From Polyangiaceae bacterium (GTDB lineage: Bacteria > Myxococcota_A > Polyangia > Polyangiales > Polyangiaceae), in the NCBI GenBank assembly GCA_023150915.1, contig JAKLKA010000037.1, forward strand, positions 1-54,187: a DNA stretch of 54,187 nt, given 5' to 3'. The notes under the pieces are model-generated. The model worked only from the letters and a program-made list of their open reading frames with translations, did no database searches and was not told the origin of the DNA. Numbering within the stretch: position 1 is the stretch's first letter; each line of letters opens with the position of its first letter. Shown in pieces: positions 44,240-53,552 of the stretch. Made by a program: the position numbers and the translations under genes.

Positions 44240-44659
44240 TCAGCCCTCGACCAGCTTGGCCACCGCGGCGCCGTAGCTCCTGAGATCGTCGAGGTCCTCG
44301 CGCACGACGCGCGCGAGCCGCTCGAGATCGACCGCCGCGTAGTCGTGGACGAGCACGTTGCGGAGGCCGGCGGCCGAGCCCAGCCGGCTCGCCAGCGCTG
44401 GGTCCAGGAGGCCATGGCTGGCCAGGGTCAAGAACGCTCCACGCGCAGTGTCCGGCGGAGTCCACCCCTGCTCGGCGATGAGGTGGTAGGCGACGTCGAT
44501 GCAGGCCTCGATGGCGATCTGGAGCCAGCGTTCCGTTGCGGCTCGGAGCATTGCGTCGCCGCTCAGCCGAGTCGCGTCGCCGGAGCCGGATTGCGTGAGG
44601 TGGCCCAGGGCCTCGTTCAGCGCGAGGATCCGCCGCGTCAGCACTTCAGGATCGGTCAC
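44240..44659 (-). CDS. hepT: HepT-type HEPN toxin (DUF86)
   Basis: This 139-residue helical HEPN protein has the RX4HXY motif intact as RNVLVHDY (R100, H105, Y107), the RNase centre and the Tyr that the partner antitoxin AMPylates. The GTG start at 44659 overlaps the end of the antitoxin gene by 14 bp, so translation is coupled. The pair is a type VII-like HepT/MntA toxin-antitoxin module. Full length for the family. Confidence 0.87.
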   Translation of the reverse strand: MTDPEVLTRRILALNEALGHLTQSGSGDATRLSGDAMLRAATERWLQIAIEACIDVAYHLIAEQGWTPPDTARGAFLTLASHGLLDPALASRLGSAAGLRNVLVHDYAAVDLERLARVVREDLDDLRSYGAAVAKLVEG

Positions 44660-45110
44660 GTACGGCCTCCGCCATTTTCTGCCCCACACGGCGAGCCGCG
44701 GCCCGGAAGAGTGCTCGATGCGGCGCCTCGTCGTCATACCGGCGTGCGACCCGCGCCACGAACGCGACTCGCGCGCGATCGTCGCAGCAGCCGAGGAGCC
44801 GGCCCTCCCGGATGACGCGAAACGCCACCGCGGATCCCGCGGCGGCGAGGTCGAGCAGGTCCGCGCGCTCGCCGAGAGGGCCCAGCGCGCCGACGAGCGC
44901 CTCTCGAAGCTCGCCCTCGCGCTCCGATCGTTCTCGCGACCCGAGCGTGGCGTCCCACAACACCGCGAGATCGAGGTCGCTGTCCGGACGAGCCGTCCCG
45001 CGCGCCCTCGAGCCGAACAGGTAGGCAAGGGTCACCCCGGGGTGACGCCTCACCACTCGCTCGATGGCGTTCAGGTCGAGATCGGGCACGGTACGCCGCA
45101 AGCGTATCAC
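44646..45110 (-). CDS. mntA: MntA-type nucleotidyltransferase antitoxin
   Basis: This is a 154-residue minimal nucleotidyltransferase with the signature GSRARGTARPDSDLDLAV (G33, S34, D45, D47), followed by a third acidic residue in RADLLDLAAAG. It would transfer AMP to the Tyr of HepT and neutralise it. It is the first gene of the pair. The start is GTG 45110; GTG 45089 (VPDLDLNAIERVV) is an alternative closer to the usual MntA N-terminus. Confidence 0.87.
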   Translation of the reverse strand: MIRLRRTVPDLDLNAIERVVRRHPGVTLAYLFGSRARGTARPDSDLDLAVLWDATLGSRERSEREGELREALVGALGPLGERADLLDLAAAGSAVAFRVIREGRLLGCCDDRARVAFVARVARRYDDEAPHRALFRAAARRVGQKMAEAVRDRS

Positions 45111-45171
45111 GCTGGCGATTCGCTGCGGCGAGCCGCCGGCCGGGGAACTTCGCCGGCGCGGCCCGCGGCCG

Positions 45172-46761
45172 TCACCGCTGGCGTTTCGGCACCATCACCC
45201 GGACCGACGCGCTGTTCAGATCCGGCTGGAAGCCGAAGGCGAGGTCATACCGCGGGTAGCTGCGCTGTACGGCGTGCTCTGCCGGGGGCGGAATGACCCG
45301 CTCCACCTGGTAACTCTCGTTGATCGCGGCGCTGAATGCGCCGTACCAGGGCAAGCTGTGCACCACGATACGGTCGTACTTCGCTTCGCGAATCCGCGCG
45401 AGTGCCGTAGACGGCAGGGGAAGCTCGGCTTCGACCAGCTCGAGGAGGGTGTTCATTCGATCGCGAGGCGGCTCGAGCATGCCCGCGTGGAGCAAGTAGG
45501 ACGTGCCGTGGGCGACCAGGAGCACCTCGTTTCGCGCCCGCGCGTCGCGCGCCACCCCGTCGATCGCTCGCCCGAAAGCGTATTGCTCTGGGCCTGGCGG
45601 CAAGCGACACGGGATCGAGCTGAGCACGATGAGAAAGCTGGCCCCCAGGGCGAAGCTGGGCTTCGAGAGTGCGGCGGAAGCGGAGGCCATCAACACTGGC
45701 AAGACCACGAGGAGCGCCCAGACGTCGACGATGCCGAGGTTGTTCCAGAGCCCCATCCACTTGAAGTAACCGAGGAAGGCGGGCACGACCTCGACGGCGC
45801 CCACCGCCACCCAGGCCGCGGCCAGCGTGCGCACCCGCCGGTCGCCCGACAGGTAGAGCGACACGGCCGCGTAGGGCGTGAGCGCCCAGAGCAGCACGCG
45901 ATGAGGGACGCGCATCACGTCGCTCGTGAGCGCGTCGAGCTTGCTCGGCAGGTACGCATGCCGAGACGGCACCTCGATCAGCCAGAAGCGGGCAGACGGA
46001 GTCCGGAGCAGCAGCGCCACCACCGCCCCCAACGCGCACGCGGCGATCGCGATCAGCGCCCAGCGCCTTGCAGGGCGCCGAAACTCGGGGACCAGCGCGA
46101 ACAAGGCACCCAGCACCCCCAGCACGGCGCCCCCGGCGTATTGCTTCGTCAGGGCCCCCAGCGAGGCGACCACCAGGGTGGCGGCGGCAACCCGCAGGCT
46201 CTTCGAGTCGAGCGCCCACGCGAGCAAGGCGAGCGTGCCGGTTGCGTGGAGCACATGCAGGTTGTCGGGGTGACAGACGTCGGCCGTGAAGTTCTTGAAC
46301 AGAACCAGGCAGGTCACGAAGAACGCGCCGATCACCGCCGCGCGGCGAGCCTTCGCGGCCGACTCGGCCTGAGCGACCACCCGGGCAACGAACAACGCCC
46401 CGCAGGCCGCGGCCAAGACGCCGAGCGCCACGACCACGACGCGGCAGGCACGCACGTCGAGCGCCAGCCCCAAGGGCCGAAGCAGCCCGAAGCACAAGAG
46501 CTCCAGGCCCGGGGCATAGACGAACGAGTTTGCCGCGTCCGCCGGTTGGTAGATCGACTCCCCCGCTGACAGCTTCATCAGGTTGGTCATGAACGGGCTT
46601 TCCGACCAGATGAACGTGTCCCACGGGAACCTCACGCGTAGCGCGACCTGATAGCCGAGCAGGGCCACGAGCGCTGCCGAAAGCGCGAGCAGCAGGCGAC
46701 GCGCCCACTCGATCCGATGGGCGTTAGCGTCGCTGGGGCTGGGGGCGTTCGAGTCGGCCAT
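45172..46761 (-). CDS. GT-C-like polytopic membrane protein
   Basis: This 529-residue protein has roughly 10-12 hydrophobic helices and a soluble C-terminal part (about 400-529), the layout of GT-C glycosyltransferases that use lipid-linked sugars. The first external loop contains acidic and Trp-rich WDTFIWSESPFM; CHPDNLHVLHATG and GALTKQYAGG recall the paralogues downstream. Substrate unknown. It is divergent from the tandem GT-C genes. Confidence 0.65.
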   Translation of the reverse strand: MADSNAPSPSDANAHRIEWARRLLLALSAALVALLGYQVALRVRFPWDTFIWSESPFMTNLMKLSAGESIYQPADAANSFVYAPGLELLCFGLLRPLGLALDVRACRVVVVALGVLAAACGALFVARVVAQAESAAKARRAAVIGAFFVTCLVLFKNFTADVCHPDNLHVLHATGTLALLAWALDSKSLRVAAATLVVASLGALTKQYAGGAVLGVLGALFALVPEFRRPARRWALIAIAACALGAVVALLLRTPSARFWLIEVPSRHAYLPSKLDALTSDVMRVPHRVLLWALTPYAAVSLYLSGDRRVRTLAAAWVAVGAVEVVPAFLGYFKWMGLWNNLGIVDVWALLVVLPVLMASASAALSKPSFALGASFLIVLSSIPCRLPPGPEQYAFGRAIDGVARDARARNEVLLVAHGTSYLLHAGMLEPPRDRMNTLLELVEAELPLPSTALARIREAKYDRIVVHSLPWYGAFSAAINESYQVERVIPPPAEHAVQRSYPRYDLAFGFQPDLNSASVRVMVPKRQR

Positions 46762-46967
46762 GTCGTCACCGAAACCGGACGAGGCGCAGGCTACCCGCCA
46801 GCGCGAGCGGCGTCGAAGGGCGGACCGCGCCCCCTCCGCTTCCTCGCCGTGAGAGGAGGGCTCGGGTTGGCGCCGATTTCGTGGCTTTTTCCCTCGTTCT
46901 CGCCGCGACCCGCTGCTCGGCGGCCTTCGCGTGGCAGCGCAGGTCCTCGCCGCTGTGGACTCACCCC

Positions 46968-48644
46968 ATGCCCTTGCCGATACTCCCGCCCAACGTGTGG
47001 TCGATTCGCCCCAAGCTTCCGTGGATCGCAGCGCTGCTGGTGAGCATTCCAGCGCTGATCATCATCGTCAACCTGCATTGGATGTACCTCAAGCTGCCCA
47101 ACGCCGTCGGGTTCGACGACGGCTACACCGTAGCGCTGGGCGAGCGCATCATCGACGGCAAGTGGTTGCCCTACGTGGACGGCTGCAGTCATCGCGGGCC
47201 GATGCTGTACTGGCTCGTCGCGATCTTCCAGAAGCTGACCGGTCGCTTCAACTGGTTCGGGCCACGCACGCTGATGTTCGTCACGTCACTCGTGACGCTC
47301 TTCGGCATGGTGGGCACGGGCATCGCGGCGCGGCTCCCCTTGGCGGGCGCGTTCGGCGCAATTCTGTGGGTCTACCTCGGCCTGGTGACTCACGAAGCCG
47401 ATAGCGCCTTCGCTGTCACCGGCGAGGCCATCGCCGCGGCTTTCGGTATGCTCGCTCTGTTCTTCTGTGCGTGGGGGCTGCTCAGTGCTCGTCGGCTCAG
47501 GAACCGCGCCCTCTTGCTCGCCCTGGCTGGCAGCGCCACGGCTTTGGCCGGCTTCACCAAGCAAACGGCCTTCCCCATCGCGGTTCCGCTGTTCGCCTGG
47601 GTGTTCGCGGGGGCGATGAGCACGGAGGACACGTCGTGGCGACGGAGGCTGGGGCTGGCCAGCGCTTTCGTGGGCGGCATCTCGATCGTGACGTTCTTGG
47701 TCCTCGGCCGATACGCGATCGGCGGCCACTTGCGAACGTTCTGGTACTGGTTTTACACGTACAACCGCGAAGTCTACATGGCCCCGCTGCGCGGGCGGTC
47801 GTTCTGGGAGGACTTCGATCCGTGGATGCGTGGGCAGTACTGGGCGTTCTTCGCCGTCGCGCTGTTCTCGACCTGGGGGCTAGCGCGCCCGCTCGCCAAC
47901 ATGACCTCGTTCCGGGGGTTCTTCTCGGGATACTCGAAAGCGGGGCTCGAGGTCACGACCTCGGCTTTGGTGCTGGTGACCATGGCGGCAATCTCGAGCC
48001 CCCAGCGTTTCTGGCCGCCCTATTTCGTGATGCTGTTCCCCTACCTTGGGCTTGCTGCCGGTGTGCAACTCGCGAAAACCATGGAGCGCTCGGAGGGCAC
48101 CCCTTGGGCGAGGTTTGCCGGCGCGATCGTGCTGGGCGGGCTGCTCAGTGGCTGGGTGTCGTACGGCGCTCGGATGCGGGTCAATGCCCTGATCGCCGAC
48201 CGAAAGGCGGGAAAGCGCCACGCGGCCTTGCCCGAGCCGGTTTGCGACGTCTTCGACAAGTACGGAACCAAGGACGACTCGGTCTTCGTCTGGGGGTTCG
48301 ACGCGGACTATTACGTCACGTGCAAGCGACACCCCGCCACGCGTTTCACCTACCTCACCTTGGTGGCGGGCACGGTGCCTCCGTTCTGGAACGACATCCG
48401 CCCAGAGCGTGAAGCACGCGGCGCGCGGCGTCACTTGATGGAAGACCTCGAGCTCAGCAGGCCCTCGGTGATCCTCGACTCGCCGGGCACCATGCGCAAC
48501 GTGGGCATTCGCACGGTGCCCGAGCTGGGCAAGCTGCTCGAAGAGAAGTACTGCTCGAAGCCCGGCGTCAGCAGCGCCAGCGGGCGGAAGGCAGAAGTCT
48601 GGGTTCGGCGAGACCTCACGACCTGCGACGAGCCGAGGCGCTGA
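46968..48644 (+). CDS. GT-C-like membrane glycosyltransferase, tandem paralogue A
   Basis: This 558-residue polytopic protein starts MPLPILPPN, with a first helix at about 15-35. The first loop holds FDDGYTVALGERIID and WLPYVDGCSHRGPMLYW, with acidic residues where GT-C enzymes keep their catalytic base. Later shared motifs are TFWYWFYTYNREVYMAP and VWGFDADYYVTC. The soluble tail ends near EKYCSKPGV. The neighbouring gene is a clear paralogue. GTG 46881 is a possible longer start. Its stop overlaps the next ATG (TGATG). Confidence 0.72.
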   Translation: MPLPILPPNVWSIRPKLPWIAALLVSIPALIIIVNLHWMYLKLPNAVGFDDGYTVALGERIIDGKWLPYVDGCSHRGPMLYWLVAIFQKLTGRFNWFGPRTLMFVTSLVTLFGMVGTGIAARLPLAGAFGAILWVYLGLVTHEADSAFAVTGEAIAAAFGMLALFFCAWGLLSARRLRNRALLLALAGSATALAGFTKQTAFPIAVPLFAWVFAGAMSTEDTSWRRRLGLASAFVGGISIVTFLVLGRYAIGGHLRTFWYWFYTYNREVYMAPLRGRSFWEDFDPWMRGQYWAFFAVALFSTWGLARPLANMTSFRGFFSGYSKAGLEVTTSALVLVTMAAISSPQRFWPPYFVMLFPYLGLAAGVQLAKTMERSEGTPWARFAGAIVLGGLLSGWVSYGARMRVNALIADRKAGKRHAALPEPVCDVFDKYGTKDDSVFVWGFDADYYVTCKRHPATRFTYLTLVAGTVPPFWNDIRPEREARGARRHLMEDLELSRPSVILDSPGTMRNVGIRTVPELGKLLEEKYCSKPGVSSASGRKAEVWVRRDLTTCDEPRR

Positions 48645-50305
48645 TGGCACTGCGACGCGCCAGGGACGCGCTGAGGCGAGTCGCGCCAGCCGCGTGGCTC
48701 TCCGTCCCGGCGCTGGTCGCCGCCGTGGCACTTCTGTGGACGCCGCTGTCGTTCTTCTCGAGGAACCCCAGCCCAGTCTCGTTCGATGACGGCTACACCG
48801 TCGCTCTGGCCGAGCGGATCATCGATCGCTCGTGGCTGCCCTATGTGGACGGCTGCAGCCACCGCGGGCCGCTTCTGTACTGGGCTCATGCCATCTCGCA
48901 ATACACCTTCGGTCGCTTCGAATGGTCCAGCGCTCGGCACCTGGCGAACGTGCTGGCGCTGGCCACGGTCGCGTCGACCTGGGTTGCTGCGGCGGCAGCT
49001 CGGCGGTGGGTCGCCGGAGGGGTCGCGGCGCTGATCTACGTGTGGGTGTCGTGCGTCTACGAGGTGTCGGCGGCGTTCGGCGTGGGTGGCGAGCACGTGT
49101 CGACTCCGCTCACGGTGGGCGCGCTGGCGCTCACTTCCGTGGCGCTGTTGCGTGCGTCTCGCTTGCGCTCGCGCGTCGCGCTGCTGGCGGCGGCCGGGTG
49201 CCTCGCGGCCCTGGGTGCCCTCGCAAAGCAGACCGCCCTCGTGTCCATTGCGCCGCTCGGACTCTGGACGCTCTCCGCGTCCCTTGCGCAGCGCAAAGCA
49301 GGCCAGACCAGGTGGTGGCTGCTGGCCCTAGCCCTGGTGCTCGGGTTCGCGCTCCCCTTCGCGGTGGTGGTGCTGCGCTACGCACTGGCGAAGAACCTCG
49401 GGACGTTCTGGTACTGGTACTATGTGTACAACGCGGAAGTGTACATGGCGCCCCACCGCAACGACTCGTTGCGCACGGCGTTCGATCCGCTGTTCGATCA
49501 CAGGAACTTCGCGATGCTGGCCCTGGCCATCGCGGTGGTGTCGGCGGTGTGCTCGCGCATTGCTGCCTTTGGCAAGTCCACGCGCAACTTGGCGCTCCTG
49601 TACGCCGAAGGGGGGTTCGAGCTCACGGTCGCACTGCTCTGCGTCGTGACCATGGTTGGCGCACTGGCGCCGATGCGCTTCTTCTACCACTACTTCGTCC
49701 CGCTCTTCCCGTTCGCCGCGCTGCTCGCGGGCCTCGGCGTCGAGCGTGCGTTGGCGCGGGCCGATGGGCCTCGCTGGGCGTTCTTCACCGCAAGCGCCGT
49801 GGCGCTCGTCTGCGTCTTCGGGATGACGCTGTACGCGCACGACCGACTGATGCGAGGGCTGCGAGAAAGCCGCAGCAAGGGGAGCTGGTCGGGAGTCCAC
49901 CCGGAGCCGATCTGCCAGTATCTGGACGAGAGCTCGCGTCCGGGAGCACCGTTCTTCGTCTGGGGGTTCGACGGAGATCTCTACGTGACGTGTCGTCGCG
50001 CCCCTGCGACGCGGTTCATCTACCTGACGATGGTGGCAGGGGTCATCCCGGATCGGACCTGGCAGGCGCCCTCCACGGCCGCGGTCGCACCCCACGCCCG
50101 AGAACAGCTTCTCGCCGACCTGACCGAGACGCGGCCCGACGTGGTCCTCGACATGCCAGGGCATCTGAAGGGCGTCTCGCTGACGACGGTCCCCGAGCTA
50201 CTCGGCCACATGAAGGAACACTACTGTGAAATGCCCGCGATTCGTGCGAAAGACGGTCGTGCGGCAACGCCCTGGCTGCGCCGCGGAACTGCACGATGTC
50301 CCTAG
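48644..50305 (+). CDS. GT-C-like membrane glycosyltransferase, tandem paralogue B
   Basis: This 553-residue protein shares with the previous gene the ordered motifs FDDGYTVALAERIID, WLPYVDGCSHRGPLLYW, TFWYWYYVYNAEVYMAP, FVWGFDGDLYVTCRR and PATRFIYLT, and a C-terminal EHYCEMP. A tandem duplication followed by divergence is inferred. It is translationally coupled on both sides: its start overlaps gene A and its end overlaps the DUF2079 gene by 10 bp. A joint role in envelope polysaccharide or protein glycosylation is likely. Confidence 0.72.
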   Translation: MALRRARDALRRVAPAAWLSVPALVAAVALLWTPLSFFSRNPSPVSFDDGYTVALAERIIDRSWLPYVDGCSHRGPLLYWAHAISQYTFGRFEWSSARHLANVLALATVASTWVAAAAARRWVAGGVAALIYVWVSCVYEVSAAFGVGGEHVSTPLTVGALALTSVALLRASRLRSRVALLAAAGCLAALGALAKQTALVSIAPLGLWTLSASLAQRKAGQTRWWLLALALVLGFALPFAVVVLRYALAKNLGTFWYWYYVYNAEVYMAPHRNDSLRTAFDPLFDHRNFAMLALAIAVVSAVCSRIAAFGKSTRNLALLYAEGGFELTVALLCVVTMVGALAPMRFFYHYFVPLFPFAALLAGLGVERALARADGPRWAFFTASAVALVCVFGMTLYAHDRLMRGLRESRSKGSWSGVHPEPICQYLDESSRPGAPFFVWGFDGDLYVTCRRAPATRFIYLTMVAGVIPDRTWQAPSTAAVAPHAREQLLADLTETRPDVVLDMPGHLKGVSLTTVPELLGHMKEHYCEMPAIRAKDGRAATPWLRRGTARCP

Positions 50306-52305
50306 GCCCGAGCCCCCCGCCCCCTAGCGCCGAGAGCGACAAGGCCGAACGCCGCCTCGCCTTCTCCCAGGGCCTGGCCCGGACGGCCCGCATCCTCGCG
50401 CTCAGCTTCTTGCTCGGGGCCGCGCTGGCAACCTGGGTGATCTTCACCTTCGGCGGGGGCTGGGTCTCGCCGTTCCTCGCCGGCAACGAGCTGGCGATGC
50501 CGCGGCGCATGAGCCTGATCCGCTGGACGCTGGGCGCGGGCGGCGGCGGCATCTTGATCGGCGTGGCCCTGCTCGTCACGGCGCGCCTGAAGCGCTGGCA
50601 GGCGGCCAGCCTGGAACGCTGGTTGTGGATTGCGTCGCCGCTGATATTGCTGCCGTTCTTGCCGCAAGTGTTCCGGGCCAAGCCCTGGGTCAACCGGCAC
50701 GACATCTTGCTGCCGCTGGTCCTTTGCCTGGCCTTCGCCACCGAGGTGCTGGTCTCGCGCTCGCTCTGCGAGTTGCCCGACGCTTTTCTCGAGCGCCTGC
50801 GGCGCCTGCGCGACAAGCTGCCGGGCTGGTGGCAGAAGTGGGGCCCGCTCACGATCGTGCTGCTGGCGGCGGTCGGCTACGCGGCGTTCATGAGCTTCTA
50901 CAACCTGCGCTGGCACCAGAAGCTCAGGACCCACAACTTCGATCTGGCGATCGACAACAACTTGATCTTCCGCGCCATGCACGGCGCGCACATGGAGAGC
51001 ACGGTCACCCACGGCAACGCCCCCGGGCAGTACCTGGCCGCCCACGCCAAGCTCGGCCAGTACGTGATCTTGCCGATCTATGCGCTTTTCCCCCGGCCCG
51101 AGACGCTGATGGTGCTCCAGGGCGTGTTCCTGGGCGCAGGCGCCCTGCCGCTCTTCGGCTTCGCGCGGCGCCACGTCTCGGACTGGGCGGCGGTGGCCAT
51201 CGCCCTCGCCTACCTGGCGTATTACCCGCTGCACTGCTCGAACTTCGTCGAGTCGAAGTACCTGTCGTATTCGATCTTCTTCGTGCTCTCGACCTTCTGG
51301 GCGGCCGAGCGCAAGAAGTGGGTCGTCTTCGCCTTCGCCTTCTTCGCAGCAATGGTCATGCGCGAAGACGTGCCCATCGGGCTGGCGGTGGGCGGCGTGT
51401 TCTTGCTGCTCACCGGTCACCGCCCCATCGCCGGCACCATCATGGCAGTGGTGTCGCTGGGCTGGTTCTTGGCGCTGCGCGCGCTGATGGATCGGGCGGG
51501 TAGCTGGTGGTTCCCCGGCATGTACAAGGGCCTGTGGGCAACCGGCGAAGAGGGCTACAGCAGCGTGCTCAAGACCGTGCTCTCGAACCCGCTCTACGTG
51601 CTGAACGAGATCATGCGGAAGGACAAGCTGCAGTACTTGCTGCACCTGTTCGTGCCCATCATCTTGCTGCCGACTCGGCGCTGGTACTTGTGGGCGGCGT
51701 TCATCCCCGGCACGGCGCTCACGCTGTTCGTCACCGACTACAAGCCCATCTTCGGTTTCTCGTTCCAGTACACGGCGCACTGGATCCCTTATCTGTTCCT
51801 GGCGGTGCCCCTGGCGATCGCGGCCATCGCCAAGAACCCCGGCGAAGGCCCATGGCGTGCCCGCGGCGTGATCACGGCCTTGGTGCTGGCCAGCGCAGCG
51901 CTGAGCTACAACTTCGGCGCCTTCGCGCGCCGCGCCGACAGCGTGCGCGGCGGGTACTTCCACATCGAGTTCACTTTCAGCGCCGAAGAGCGGCAGCGCT
52001 ACGCCGAGCTGAAGAGCGTGATCGCCGAAATTCCGAAGGAAGCCTCGGTGGTGGCCACCGAGAACGTCGGCCCCCACGTGTCTTCGCGCACTCACATGTA
52101 CGCGATGCGCCGCGGTATCTACGACGCCGAATACATCTTGGCGGCCAAGAACGAGATCGACTTCGAGGCCACCCGCAAGCTCTTGACCGAGGCCGTGACC
52201 ACCAACCGCTACGGTGTGGTGAAGCGCGCCGGCGACTTCGCGCTCTTGAAGAAGGGCGCAGACTCGTCGGGCAATGCCGCGCTGGCGACGGACTTCAAGC
52301 TCTGA
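50296..52305 (+). CDS. DUF2079-family polytopic membrane protein
   Basis: This 669-residue protein has about 12 helices. The family signature region is visible after helix 4: NLRWHQKLRTHNFDLAIDNNLIF, then THGNAPGQYLAAHAKLGQYVILPIYALFP, HCSNFVESKYLSY and MVMREDVPIGLAVGG. DUF2079 proteins are GT-C-like and of unknown substrate. The C-terminal soluble region ends with an Ala/Asp-rich tail. It is the last gene of the coupled three-gene unit. Confidence 0.83.
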   Translation: MSLGPSPPPPSAESDKAERRLAFSQGLARTARILALSFLLGAALATWVIFTFGGGWVSPFLAGNELAMPRRMSLIRWTLGAGGGGILIGVALLVTARLKRWQAASLERWLWIASPLILLPFLPQVFRAKPWVNRHDILLPLVLCLAFATEVLVSRSLCELPDAFLERLRRLRDKLPGWWQKWGPLTIVLLAAVGYAAFMSFYNLRWHQKLRTHNFDLAIDNNLIFRAMHGAHMESTVTHGNAPGQYLAAHAKLGQYVILPIYALFPRPETLMVLQGVFLGAGALPLFGFARRHVSDWAAVAIALAYLAYYPLHCSNFVESKYLSYSIFFVLSTFWAAERKKWVVFAFAFFAAMVMREDVPIGLAVGGVFLLLTGHRPIAGTIMAVVSLGWFLALRALMDRAGSWWFPGMYKGLWATGEEGYSSVLKTVLSNPLYVLNEIMRKDKLQYLLHLFVPIILLPTRRWYLWAAFIPGTALTLFVTDYKPIFGFSFQYTAHWIPYLFLAVPLAIAAIAKNPGEGPWRARGVITALVLASAALSYNFGAFARRADSVRGGYFHIEFTFSAEERQRYAELKSVIAEIPKEASVVATENVGPHVSSRTHMYAMRRGIYDAEYILAAKNEIDFEATRKLLTEAVTTNRYGVVKRAGDFALLKKGADSSGNAALATDFKL

Positions 52306-52389
52306 GCGGGGCGGCGTTCCGCTCAACGCGCGCTCTCGCCGAAACGACGGGGCTCTGCGCTCAGGGCCTCCCGGCCCGGCGCTTGCTCT

Positions 52390-52491
52390 GGTTTCAGCAG
52401 TTAATTCGTTCTTGGTGGCACACATGTTGAAACTCATGTAAATACTTGGTTTCAACAGTAACGGCTGCGTGCGTACCAAAACGTTGAAACC
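52390..52491 (+). repeat. Four copies of a 9-mer operator-like repeat (GTTGAAACC / GGTTTCAAC)
   Basis: GGTTTCAGC at 52390-52398, GTTGAAACT at 52426-52434, GGTTTCAAC at 52448-52456 and GTTGAAACC at 52483-52491 alternate in orientation. The last two form a perfect 10-bp inverted repeat, TGGTTTCAAC with GTTGAAACCA, whose right arm ends in the A of the ATG at 52492. The region is much more AT-rich than its surroundings. The arrangement suggests an autoregulatory operator overlapping the start, or an mRNA hairpin hiding it. Confidence 0.6.
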
Positions 52492-53523
52492 ATGAGCTTC
52501 CGCGAGCTAAACGCCGATCAACAGAGAGAGCTGGTCAACAGCCGCCAGCGCTTCGAGGTCTGGCGACAGGCTCGGCAGCGCCTCGCCCAGACCAAAGGCT
52601 CGATGGTCTGGGCGGAGAGCAAGGGCACCGAGTACCTCCGCCGCAGCTTCTACGACGAAACGTCGGGGGTGCGGCGACAGACCTCGCTCGGCCCTCGCTC
52701 GGACCGGACCGAGCAGGCAAAGGTCGATTTCGAGCGGAGCCGGGACAGCGCGAAGGAGCGCTTCGTCGGGATCGATCGAGCGCTTGCCCGGCAAGCCGCC
52801 GTCAACCGTGCCCTGGGGCTCGGTCGCGTACCGCTCTTGCCGGCCCGACTGATCCGCGCGTTCGACGAGGCCCGGCTCTTGGGGCAGGGCATTCGCCTCG
52901 TGGGCACCATTGCCCTTCACGCCTATGAGGCGGCAGCTGGTGTATTCCTCGACGCCGAGGTCACGGCGACCGACGATCTCGACCTGCTCTTCGACTCGCG
53001 GTCTGCGCTCCGGCTCGCTGGAGCCCCGGGGGAGCACAGCCTGATGCGGATCCTCACGCGGGTCGATCGCTCGTTTCAACGATCGCCGGCCGCTTTTCGA
53101 GCCGTGAACCGCGACGGGTACCTGGTCGATTGGGTCAAGCCGCTGCGCGAGCCCCCGTGGCGCGAGAAGCGAAAGCGCTTGGGGGCTGGCGCGGCCGATC
53201 TCGAAGCAGTGATGATCGAGGGACTCGACTGGCTCGAGAGCTCGCCGCTGCTGGAAGCAATCGCCATCGACGCGCGGGGCGGCCCGCTGCGGATGCTCGC
53301 CCCCGACCCCCGGGTCTTCGCTGCCCACAAGCTCTGGCTGTCGCGGCGGGGCGATCGCGACCCCGTTCAGCGGCGCCGCGACGAGGCGCAGGCGCGCGTG
53401 GTGGCGATCCTGGTGCGAGACCACCTCCAGCACCTGCCGTACGAAGCGGGCGCGCTGAGGATGTTGCCGAAGGCGGTGTTCGACCAGGCACGGCCGCTGT
53501 TCGCAGCCAACGCGCAGGCGTGA
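52492..53523 (+). CDS. GSU2403-type nucleotidyltransferase-fold protein
   Basis: This 343-residue protein has an N-terminal helical region (about 1-105) followed by a nucleotidyltransferase-like core: LLGQGIRLVGTIALHAYEAAAG, then TATDDLDLLFD with the D-x-D metal pair. It resembles the GSU2403 family, whose members are often near mobile or toxin-antitoxin-like loci. Substrate unknown. No partner gene is evident; the operator-like repeats at its start suggest tight control. Confidence 0.72.
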   Translation: MSFRELNADQQRELVNSRQRFEVWRQARQRLAQTKGSMVWAESKGTEYLRRSFYDETSGVRRQTSLGPRSDRTEQAKVDFERSRDSAKERFVGIDRALARQAAVNRALGLGRVPLLPARLIRAFDEARLLGQGIRLVGTIALHAYEAAAGVFLDAEVTATDDLDLLFDSRSALRLAGAPGEHSLMRILTRVDRSFQRSPAAFRAVNRDGYLVDWVKPLREPPWREKRKRLGAGAADLEAVMIEGLDWLESSPLLEAIAIDARGGPLRMLAPDPRVFAAHKLWLSRRGDRDPVQRRRDEAQARVVAILVRDHLQHLPYEAGALRMLPKAVFDQARPLFAANAQA

Positions 53524-53546
53524 GGGCCGACCCGCGGCGTCCGTGC

Positions 53547-53552
53547 TACCAA
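53547..53552 (+). promoter_or_regulatory. Start-proximal -10-like element (TACCAA)
   Basis: TACCAA in GCTACCAA ends 5 nt before the ATG at 53558. Confidence 0.3.

Noticed and set aside
46832-46860. CCCTCC / GGAGGG inverted repeat between divergent GT-C genes
   Set aside because: It is only six base pairs in purine/pyrimidine-biased sequence and can easily occur by chance at this base composition.
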